Shown here piece by piece: positions 1 to 5,551 of a stretch of 5,765 nt of DNA (position 1 is the first letter of the stretch; each line of letters begins with the position of its first letter). Under the pieces are notes generated by a model that worked only from the letters and a program-made list of their open reading frames with translations, was not told the DNA's origin and did no database searches. The position numbers and the translations under genes are program-made. The stretch is from Candidatus Solincola tengchongensis (GTDB taxonomy: Bacteria; Actinomycetota; Geothermincolia; Geothermincolales; RBG-13-55-18). The stretch is from positions 1 to 5,765 of the forward strand of contig JACVJH010000419.1 in NCBI GenBank assembly GCA_015711895.1, read 5' to 3'.

Positions 1-79
1 CGCTCTTCCGGGCCTCACCCCGGAGGAAATCGACATCATCATGGGCAGGGCCTTCGCCCGCCTGCTCAAGCTGGAGTGA
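1..79 (+). CDS. C-terminal fragment, possibly an amidohydrolase-family metal-dependent hydrolase
   Basis: The last 25 codons of a plus-strand gene enter from the left edge; codons begin at base 2 and the TGA stop is at 77-79. The visible tail includes PEEIDIIMGRAFARLLKL. A segment of the form 'x-EE-x-x-x-I-(M/L)-G-x-N-(A/F)-x-R-L-(L/F)-x-L' is typical of the extreme C-terminus of amidohydrolase-2 family TIM-barrel hydrolases (PF04909), where it forms the last helix. The usual Asn of that signature is Ala here (GRAFARLL). The catalytic domain lies outside the window, so the family call rests on a short C-terminal resemblance and is tentative. The gene converges on the exporter gene, and their 3' ends overlap by 14 bases (66-79), which leaves no room for a separate terminator between them. 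Confidence 0.45.
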   Translation, partial: ALPGLTPEEIDIIMGRAFARLLKLE

Positions 80-2570
80 CCGCCTCGGGCTCCGCTTCCT
101 CCTCCCACTCGGCGCGGGGCTGGGGCTTACCCCTGGTGATGAGGGTGATGACGGAGGGCAGGACCAATAGGCTGGCCGCCAGGGAGACGGCCAGGGAGAC
201 GGCGGTGATCAGCCCGAAACGGCGTATGGGAGCCATCTTGGAAAGCGAGATGATGAGGAAGGCGCCCCCGGTGGAGACCACACTGGCCAGTAGTGGCTTG
301 CCCACCCGGACCACGGAGATGTCCAGGGCCTCGGCCACGCTCACCTCGTGAGGGGAATACTCCTCGAGGAAGCGGTGGGTGACGTGGATGCCGTAGTCGA
401 TGCCCATCCCGATGATCATGGAGGCCACAAGGACGGTCATCATGTCCAGGGTCCAACCCATGAGGGCCAGGAAGCCCAACTCCGCCGCCACCCCGGCGAT
501 GAGCACGGTGAGGGTGGCAAGCCCGTAAGTCAGGGAACGGAAGATGACCACCAGCACCAGGCCGGAGAGCAGCAAGGCGAGGATGGCGGTGCGGATCTGC
601 GTGGGCACCAGGTTGCCGAGCATGGCCACGGTCATGGGGGTTATCCCGCCCAGCCGGTAACCCACATCCAGGGCACCGAAACACTTCTCCGCGGCCTCGC
701 GCAGCACGCGGTCCTTCTCCATCATCTCGCGGTTATCCCTAGCCCCCTCGCTGAAGATGCTTATCAGGGCAGCGCGGTGATCGGCGGATATGAGGTTGCC
801 CTCCTGGGGACCGAAGAGCCGGGCGATGGAGGCGAGGTCCTCCTCCGCCTCCTCTGGCGTCGCCGGAAGGGCGGCTGCCGATTCCGCCCCGGGCTCCACC
901 TTCCCCATCTCCGTGCGGAAGTCCTGGATCAGCTCGGCGCTGCTCGAACTCCCGTTAGGGGTGAAATATGGGGTGGAGGCTACCTCCTCCTGGAAGCGCC
1001 GCATGGCCAGAAGGACCTGGGGGTCGAGAACGTCGCCGGTGATCAGCAGCACGTCCTGCTGCATGCCCCCGAAGACGCGCTCCTGACGGTACTGAGCCTG
1101 GAGAGAGGGTATGTCCTGGGGGGCCAGGGCTCGGAGGTCCGGGGTGGTGGTGAGGCGGAAGGTGCCCAGCACGCAGGCCAGGACGAGCAGTACGTAGATG
1201 GCCACCACGGCCCGCGGCCGGTCCTGGGAGATGCCGGAGATCCTCTCCATGAGGCGGTCATAACGCGAAGTTCCCCCGGCAGCGAAGATGGCCACCCCAC
1301 GCGGCACCCTGGAGCTCCCCCGCCGCAACCTGCGGTTCTCCCGCAGGACCATGAGGGCGGGAAGGAGGGTCACGCTGAGCACGAAACACACCGCTATCCC
1401 CGCCGCGCCCATGAAACCGAACTGCTGCAAAGCGTCGAAGTCCGAGAAGCCGAAGGAGGCGAAGCCGAAGAAGGTCGTGATGCAGGCCAGGAAGATGGCC
1501 ACCCCCACGGTGACCACCGCCCGGTAGGCGGCCTCCCTCTGGTCCCTGCGGATGCCGAACTCCTCGTAGAAGCGGCTCATCATATAGACCAGGTTGCCCA
1601 GGCTGATGCCCAGGACAAGCGGACCGAGCACGGCGGAGACCATGGTGTAGGGTATGTGCAGCCAGCCCATCAGCCCGTATATCCACACCGCGGAGACCAC
1701 GATGACCAGGAGGGGAAGGAAGATGTCCGTCAGCCGTTGGAAGGTGAGGTAGAGGAGGGCCATGAGCACCAGCACGGCTATCAGGGCCAGGAGCCAGGTG
1801 CTCTGCATGACGTAGCTCTCCAGGTCGCGGTCGATGGAGGGATCGCCGGTCACCGTCACCGTGGCCGGTACCTCCCCGTCCTCGAAGTAGGAGTGGAAGA
1901 AATCCTCGAAACGGCGGGCCGCCTCTCTCGATTCCTCCGTGTTCAGGTCGGGGTTGACCTTTATCCATATGGCGGCGTAACGGTTGTCGCGGGAAAGGAG
2001 TGCCGAGCCCTCCTTCTCCACCGTCCACCTGCGGGCCACGGGATTGGTCAGGTACTGCTGCACCCCCTTCTCCAGGACCTCCTCGAAGGGGAGGGTCTTC
2101 CCGGGGTCGGAGGGATCGGGGACCATGGTACCCTCGCCGAAACGGATGATGGTGGAGATGTCCTTGACCATCGGCCCGTACTGCTTGCGGGCCTCATTCA
2201 TCATGTTGCGGGCGAAGCCGGAGAGGAAGTGCTCCACGCTCACGTAATATTCCTCACCCACCTCGTCCGCCATCTTATCCTCCAGGAGGAGGAACTTCTT
2301 GATCATGGGATAAGAGAGGAGGTACTCGCTTTCCACCATGGGGACCTCGGTGTTGATGCCGCCGAAGAGGCGGTCCACGTCCTTGATGGTCCGTGAGGCC
2401 TCGTACTTGGTGGGTATGAGGTCCTTCTGTCCCGCCTTGACCTGGATGAAGCCCATGCCTGCGGCCACGGGAACGGTGACGGCGATGCAGGCCAGGACCA
2501 CCAACCACGCGTGGTCACGGCATAGGCTCGCGAAGAACTTCAACCTTCCTCCTTCCCTCACAACGGGCAC
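66..2570 (-). CDS. MMPL/RND-superfamily exporter (hydrophobe exporter-like), 834 aa
   Basis: Inner-membrane RND-type permease of the MMPL class. Characterised relatives move lipids or other hydrophobic molecules using the proton gradient; the substrate here is unknown. The protein is a tandem repeat of two six-helix halves. Predicted helices: about 20-43, 257-277, 283-303, 308-332, 351-375 and 385-409, then 451-471, 659-677, 682-705, 709-731, 755-776 and 785-811. Two large extracytoplasmic loops lie at about 44-256 and 472-658. The halves align directly: MGW...RFYEE (301-337) matches MGW...RFLEE (704-737), and QQFGF...LLPALMVL matches RRFGL...VLPSVITL. Helix 10 carries the family motif GMGIDYGIHVTHRF (721-734; D725, Y726). 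The equivalent helix 4 segment, GISLGNLVYMMSRF (321-334), lacks the Asp-Tyr pair. The tail (813-834) is acidic and probably cytoplasmic. The start is uncertain: GTG at 2570 is the longest option, GTG at 2561 has GGAAGG nine bases upstream, and TTG at 2543 has a full AAGGAGG four bases upstream and would give 825 aa. No membrane-fusion or outer-membrane partner is visible. Confidence 0.93.
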   Translation of the reverse strand: MPVVREGGRLKFFASLCRDHAWLVVLACIAVTVPVAAGMGFIQVKAGQKDLIPTKYEASRTIKDVDRLFGGINTEVPMVESEYLLSYPMIKKFLLLEDKMADEVGEEYYVSVEHFLSGFARNMMNEARKQYGPMVKDISTIIRFGEGTMVPDPSDPGKTLPFEEVLEKGVQQYLTNPVARRWTVEKEGSALLSRDNRYAAIWIKVNPDLNTEESREAARRFEDFFHSYFEDGEVPATVTVTGDPSIDRDLESYVMQSTWLLALIAVLVLMALLYLTFQRLTDIFLPLLVIVVSAVWIYGLMGWLHIPYTMVSAVLGPLVLGISLGNLVYMMSRFYEEFGIRRDQREAAYRAVVTVGVAIFLACITTFFGFASFGFSDFDALQQFGFMGAAGIAVCFVLSVTLLPALMVLRENRRLRRGSSRVPRGVAIFAAGGTSRYDRLMERISGISQDRPRAVVAIYVLLVLACVLGTFRLTTTPDLRALAPQDIPSLQAQYRQERVFGGMQQDVLLITGDVLDPQVLLAMRRFQEEVASTPYFTPNGSSSSAELIQDFRTEMGKVEPGAESAAALPATPEEAEEDLASIARLFGPQEGNLISADHRAALISIFSEGARDNREMMEKDRVLREAAEKCFGALDVGYRLGGITPMTVAMLGNLVPTQIRTAILALLLSGLVLVVIFRSLTYGLATLTVLIAGVAAELGFLALMGWTLDMMTVLVASMIIGMGIDYGIHVTHRFLEEYSPHEVSVAEALDISVVRVGKPLLASVVSTGGAFLIISLSKMAPIRRFGLITAVSLAVSLAASLLVLPSVITLITRGKPQPRAEWEEEAEPEAVTPA
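2548..2554 (-). promoter_or_regulatory. Strong Shine-Dalgarno-like AAGGAGG inside the annotated exporter start region
   Basis: Read on the minus strand, 2554 to 2548 is AAGGAGG, a seven-base match to the 16S anti-Shine-Dalgarno sequence. The only start-type codon just downstream in the exporter frame is TTG at 2543-2541, four bases after the motif. Starting there gives an N-terminus MKFFASLCRDHAWLVV leading straight into the first membrane helix, the usual layout for this family. The upstream GTG at 2570 has GGAAGG directly abutting it, which is too close to serve that codon. The Gly/Arg/Glu codons of residues 5-9 could also produce this motif by chance, so the start is not settled. Confidence 0.5.
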
Positions 2571-2629
2571 CCTTCCGCCCAGGAGCGGAGCGCTAAATCT
2601 AAGTGATGAAACCCCCGCCTCGAGCCTCC

Positions 2630-2663
2630 ATTATATTAAACTTTTTCTCCCTCCTTTTGTCAC
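2630..2663 (-). promoter_or_regulatory. Candidate sigma70-type promoter for the MMPL exporter
   Basis: On the minus strand, GTGACA (2663-2658, five of six bases matching TTGACA) is followed by a 17-base spacer and TTTAAT (2640-2635, five of six matching TATAAT). A perfect TATAAT overlaps it at 2635-2630, but its own -35 position is poor. Transcription would begin near 2625-2628, giving a leader of roughly 55-60 bases to the GTG at 2570. The site lies in the only clearly AT-rich island of the window, which strengthens the call. It is a prediction from sequence alone. Confidence 0.6.
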
Positions 2664-2690
2664 AACCCTTCAGGTTTCCCCGCTGCGTCT

Positions 2691-2716
2691 CACCGAGGCC
2701 GGCGCGCTGGCCGGTG
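2691..2716. promoter_or_regulatory. Imperfect dyad abutting the DUF362 promoter, possible operator
   Basis: CACC (2691-2694) and GGCC (2697-2700) are mirrored by GGCC (2709-2712) and GGTG (2713-2716). This makes an eight-base-pair inverted repeat with a two-base GA interruption on the left arm and an eight-base centre (2701-2708). Its right end directly abuts the proposed -35 hexamer of the plus-strand promoter (2717-2722), and it lies about 28 bases upstream of the exporter's -35. The position suits a regulator controlling one or both divergent genes. GGCC is itself a palindrome and common in GC-rich DNA, so chance is a real alternative. Confidence 0.3.
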
Positions 2717-2745
2717 CTGATAAAAGGACGCAAGGGTGTTATATT
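2717..2745 (+). promoter_or_regulatory. Candidate sigma70-type promoter for the DUF362 gene
   Basis: CTGATA (2717-2722, four of six bases matching TTGACA) is followed by a 17-base spacer and TATATT (2740-2745, five of six matching TATAAT). Transcription would start near 2752, leaving a leader of about 55 bases before the ATG at 2807. The AT-rich -10 region stands out from its GC-rich surroundings. Together with the minus-strand promoter it forms a divergent pair with predicted start sites about 125 bases apart. If correct, it rules out the long N-terminal extension to 2603, because that reading would start upstream of the promoter. Confidence 0.5.
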
Positions 2746-2766
2746 CACATGGTCGGCATCCATTTC

Positions 2767-2792
2767 CGGGCCCCAACCGCGGGCCGGGCCCG
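2767..2792 (+). promoter_or_regulatory. G:C hairpin in the predicted leader of the DUF362 mRNA
   Basis: CGGGCCC (2767-2773) is an exact inverted repeat of GGGCCCG (2786-2792), a seven-base-pair all-G:C stem with a 12-base loop. An alternative nested stem pairs GGCCC (2769-2773) with GGGCC (2781-2785). The stem ends five bases before the AGGAGG ribosome binding site. No T-run follows, so it is not a Rho-independent terminator. It could affect translation initiation or mRNA stability, but short G:C inverted repeats are frequent at this base composition. Confidence 0.3.
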
Positions 2793-2797
2793 AGGCG

Positions 2798-2803
2798 AGG
2801 AGG
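2798..2803 (+). promoter_or_regulatory. Ribosome binding site that fixes the DUF362 start
   Basis: AGGAGG lies three bases before ATG at 2807-2809. The spacing is short but the match to the anti-Shine-Dalgarno is strong. It favours this ATG over the in-frame ATG codons at 2603 and 2606, whose extra 68 residues look like untranslated DNA. Confidence 0.7.
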
Positions 2804-2806
2804 GAC

Positions 2807-3901
2807 ATGGCCTATCTTCTGGTGAGGCAGGCATCCGGTTACCGGGAGGAGACCCTCTCTCCCCTGGTCTCCGAGATGCTGGACCGCAGCGGAATCGAGT
2901 GGTCCGGAAAGAAGGTCCTGGTAAAGCCCAACCTCCTGGGCCCCTTCCCCCCCGATTCGGGGGTCATCACCCATCCCCTTCTGGTGAAGGCCCTACGCTG
3001 GGAACTTCGCCGGCGAGGCTGCCGCGTCATGGTGGGCGACAACCCCGGGGTGAGGGGTTACGGGATGGTGGCGCGCATGGCCCGGGTGACCGGGATGGAC
3101 AGCGCGGCGGGCGAGGACTTCGTGAACCTCAGCCTGCGACCCCGCACGGTGAGGCTCCAATCCCCGCACGCGGACCATGTCTCCGTATGCTCCGAGGTCT
3201 TCGAGGTGGACCACTGGATATCCGTCCCCAAGTTCAAGACCCACATCTCCACGGTGATAACCGGCGCCATCAAGAACAGTTACGGACTCCTTGTGGGTGG
3301 GGAAAAAGCCCGCCTGCACTCTGTAGCCCCCAGGCCGGAGCACTTCGGGGAGCTGCTGGTGGAAATCTACGCCCTGCGCCCCCCCGACCTAGTGATCATG
3401 GACGCCGTCATCGGGATGGAGGGGAACGGGCCCTCCGGAGGGTCGCTGCGAGAGGTGGGACTGCTCCTCTCCTCCGACAACGGCGGGGCGGTGGACCTCG
3501 CCGCGTGCCGCCTCATGGGCGTGGACCCTCTCAAGGTACCTTCCCAGAGATGCGCCACCGAGAGAGGGCTCGCCCCCGCACGGCTGGAGGAGATCCAGGT
3601 TGAAGGCCACATCGATCCCGTACCCGGATTCCGGGTCCCCTCCACCCTGGCCCGCCTCGACCCGGGCGGCATCCTGCAGCGCACCGTATTCCGGCGCCTC
3701 TCCCGCCCCCGCTTGAGCGTGGACCGCAAGAGATGCACCGCCTGCGCCTCCTGTGTACGGGGATGCCCTGCGGAGGCTATAACACTCGAGGACTACCCGC
3801 GTTTCGACACCACGCGCTGCATCGGCTGCTATTGCTGCTACGAACTGTGCCCCCAGGGCGCGGTAAAGGTAGGAAGACTGGTGGACTTCCTGCGCCGGTA
3901 G
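2807..3901 (+). CDS. DUF362 protein with C-terminal 2x[4Fe-4S] ferredoxin domain, 364 aa
   Basis: A DUF362 (PF04015) protein; the biochemical role of the family is not established as far as I know. Residues 1 to about 290 form the DUF362 domain, with family-like segments VLVKPNLL (37-44), VPKFKTH (140-146), ITGAIKNSYGLLVG (151-164) and the Gly-rich stretch DAVIGMEGNGPSGG (199-212). The C-terminal part is a ferredoxin-like domain with two C-x2-C-x2-C-x3-C-P motifs: CTACASCVRGCP (C310, C313, C316, C320) and CIGCYCCYELCP (C338, C341, C344, C348), plus an extra Cys343. This predicts two [4Fe-4S] clusters and an electron-transfer or redox-sensing role. There is no signal peptide or membrane helix, so a cytoplasmic location is inferred. 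The ATG at 2807 was chosen because AGGAGG precedes it and the DUF362 homology begins there. The gene is divergent from the exporter and lies 101 bases upstream of the acyl-CoA ligase on the same strand, so co-transcription is possible. The family call is secure; the substrate is unknown. Confidence 0.93.
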   Translation: MAYLLVRQASGYREETLSPLVSEMLDRSGIEWSGKKVLVKPNLLGPFPPDSGVITHPLLVKALRWELRRRGCRVMVGDNPGVRGYGMVARMARVTGMDSAAGEDFVNLSLRPRTVRLQSPHADHVSVCSEVFEVDHWISVPKFKTHISTVITGAIKNSYGLLVGGEKARLHSVAPRPEHFGELLVEIYALRPPDLVIMDAVIGMEGNGPSGGSLREVGLLLSSDNGGAVDLAACRLMGVDPLKVPSQRCATERGLAPARLEEIQVEGHIDPVPGFRVPSTLARLDPGGILQRTVFRRLSRPRLSVDRKRCTACASCVRGCPAEAITLEDYPRFDTTRCIGCYCCYELCPQGAVKVGRLVDFLRR

Positions 3902-4002
3902 CGGGCAGGAGTCCCGGAGGGTAAAATCTTTCCTGGAACCTCCACGCGGGGGCGGACGACTTCCAAGGGTTCTCATAAGCCGGAGGCGGGGGTAGCGGAG
4001 AG

Positions 4003-5520
4003 ATGACCATCCTCACGGACCTCTTCGACCGTGAACTGGTCAAGCATCCGGAATACGTGCTTCTGAACTTCGAGGACCGCACCTATACCAACCTTGAGAT
4101 ATACCGGGAGGTATGCCGGATCGGCCACGCCCTCCTGCAGCTGGGCCTCGAGCCCGGGCAGGTCCTCCTGGTGCACATGGAGAACGTCCCCGCCTTCTCC
4201 CACCTCCTCGGTGCCTGTGTCAAGACGGGCATCGTCTTCTGCCCCACTATGTTCCTTATCAGCGCCGAGGAGCTGGCCTGGATGGCCGAACACTCGGAGG
4301 CCGCCTACCTGGCCACCACCCCCAACCTCCTGGAAAAGGCACGGCTGGCCTGTCCCCGCCTCTTCGAGAGCGGCAGGGTCATCCTCTGCGAGGGGGAGGA
4401 GAAAGGCCTTCTCTCCCTGCGGGAGATGACCGAGGGGCAGCCGGAAACCCTGGAGACCCGGCCGGACCTCTCCGACGACGACGTGGCCGTCATCCTCTAC
4501 ACCTCGGGGACCACGGGAAGGCCCAAGGGGGTCATGCTCACCCACCGCAACCTGGGGAGCAACGCCTATTCGGTGGTGGAGACCAACCGGGTGACACAGG
4601 ACGAGGTGGCCCTTTCCGCCCTCCCCCTGGCCCACTCCTACGGGCTCACCGTCTCCCTGCTCCCCGGCATACGGGGGCTGTCCTGCGTGCTAATGCGCTG
4701 CTTCGACCCCGCGGAGGTGTCCCGGTGCACGGAGACAGGCGACATCCGTTGCATAACTCGCGTCCCCACCATGTTCATCCAACTCCTCAACCACCCGCAC
4801 GCTGGCCGCTACAACGTGCGCAGCTGGAAACGCCTGCAGAGCGGGGCGGCTCCCCTGCCGGAGGACATCCTGCTGGCCTTCAAGGAGAAATTCGGCGTCT
4901 ACATCTACGAGGGTTACGGTTTGACCGAGGCCTCCCCGGTGGTCTCCTGTCAGCGTCCGGACATCCCGGTGAAGCCGGGCTCCGTGGGCCCCCCCATCCA
5001 CGGGGTGGAGGTGAGCATCCGGGACGACTTCGAGCGTGAGCTGCCCCCCGGGAGCCCGGGAGAGATCTGCGTGCGGGGCCCCAACGTGATGAAGGGGTAC
5101 TTCAAGGACCCGGCGGAGACGGAGAGGGCCCTGCGCGGAGGATGGCTCCACACGGGGGACATAGGTTACCTGGACGAGGACGGCTACCTGTACATCGTGG
5201 AGCGCAAGAAGGACTTGATCATTACCGGGGGGTTCAACCTCTATCCCTCGGAGGTGGAGCAGGTCCTGGAGCGGCACCCCGCCGTACGCGAGGCGGCCGT
5301 GGTGGGCGAGCCGGACCCGGTCCGCGGCGAGGTGGTGCATGCCTTCGTGGTCCTCGAGCCTGGAAGGGAGGCCACCGCTTCGGAACTCATCGAGTTCGCC
5401 AGGGGGCACCTGGTCTACTACAAGGTGCCGCAGCGCATGACCTTCCTCGCGGAGCTCCCCCGGACCATTCTGGGAAAACCTTCCAGAAAGGAACTCAGGG
5501 ACCTCCTCTTGCGCCGCTGA
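4003..5520 (+). CDS. Acyl-CoA ligase (class I AMP-binding, long-chain fatty-acid ligase-like), 505 aa
   Basis: An ANL-superfamily enzyme that activates a carboxylic acid with ATP to an acyl-adenylate and then forms the CoA thioester. The full domain set is present. The P-loop is YTSGTTGRPKGVMLTHRN (166-183, K175). LPLAHSYGL (207-215) and VPTMF (254-258) line the substrate side. SGAAPLPEDI (280-289) is followed by the adenine/Mg motif YEGYGLTEASP (302-312, E309). HTGDIGYLDEDGY (383-395) contains the ribose-binding Asp386. The hinge is ERKKDLIITGGFNLYP (400-415), and the C-terminal catalytic lysine is K492 in LGKPSRKEL. Length and motif order fit fatty-acyl- or medium-chain-acyl-CoA ligases. 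I see no extra segment before the hinge of the kind that marks fatty-acyl-AMP ligases, so CoA ligation is the likelier outcome. Substrate chain length cannot be read from sequence. The ATG is the first possible start after an in-frame stop at 3976-3978, and only a weak GGAG two bases upstream supports it. The protein is probably cytoplasmic or peripheral to the membrane. The gene converges on the next one with 31 bases between them. Confidence 0.93.
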   Translation: MTILTDLFDRELVKHPEYVLLNFEDRTYTNLEIYREVCRIGHALLQLGLEPGQVLLVHMENVPAFSHLLGACVKTGIVFCPTMFLISAEELAWMAEHSEAAYLATTPNLLEKARLACPRLFESGRVILCEGEEKGLLSLREMTEGQPETLETRPDLSDDDVAVILYTSGTTGRPKGVMLTHRNLGSNAYSVVETNRVTQDEVALSALPLAHSYGLTVSLLPGIRGLSCVLMRCFDPAEVSRCTETGDIRCITRVPTMFIQLLNHPHAGRYNVRSWKRLQSGAAPLPEDILLAFKEKFGVYIYEGYGLTEASPVVSCQRPDIPVKPGSVGPPIHGVEVSIRDDFERELPPGSPGEICVRGPNVMKGYFKDPAETERALRGGWLHTGDIGYLDEDGYLYIVERKKDLIITGGFNLYPSEVEQVLERHPAVREAAVVGEPDPVRGEVVHAFVVLEPGREATASELIEFARGHLVYYKVPQRMTFLAELPRTILGKPSRKELRDLLLRR

Positions 5521-5551
5521 TCCCTCGCGCTCTCCCGCCACCTCCCGCCGT

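Noticed and set aside
181..204. A 12-base tandem repeat (AGGGAGACGGCC, then the same with a final G) encoding VSLAVSLA in the last exporter helix.
   Set aside because: The corresponding helix in the first half (QQFGF to LMVL) has exactly the same length, so the repeat does not look like an insertion. It is probably a simple hydrophobic helix with similar codons.
348..2396. A 682-codon open frame on the plus strand, antisense to the exporter.
   Set aside because: Its product is rich in His, Gly, Glu and Gln with no hydrophobic core or known motif. That is typical of the antisense of GC-rich coding DNA. The minus-strand frame encodes a clear MMPL protein over the same bases.
2603..2806. A 68-residue N-terminal extension of the DUF362 protein from ATG at 2603.
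   Set aside because: It contains the predicted plus-strand promoter, dyad and hairpin. The strong AGGAGG at 2798-2803 and the start of DUF362 homology both support ATG at 2807.
2338..3603. A 421-codon plus-strand open frame spanning the exporter start, the intergenic gap and part of the DUF362 gene.
   Set aside because: It crosses both predicted promoters and reads DUF362 in the wrong frame, giving a Gly/Pro/Arg-rich product without motifs.
3922..3927. TAAAAT between the DUF362 and ligase genes, a possible -10 for a separate ligase promoter.
   Set aside because: At 16-18 bases upstream there is no sequence resembling TTGACA, so the support is one hexamer only.
3902..4002. A possible terminator between the DUF362 and ligase genes (GGAGG ... 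CCTCC).
   Set aside because: The arms are five bases with a long loop and no following T-run, so it does not meet the pattern of a Rho-independent terminator.
4690..5541. A 283-codon minus-strand open frame antisense to the acyl-CoA ligase.
   Set aside because: It has no recognisable domain and the composition of a GC-driven antisense shadow, and it overlaps conserved ligase motifs on the other strand.
5521..5551. A possible bidirectional terminator between the converging ligase and PanE-like genes.
   Set aside because: The 31 bases are C-rich with no inverted repeat of useful length and no T-run.
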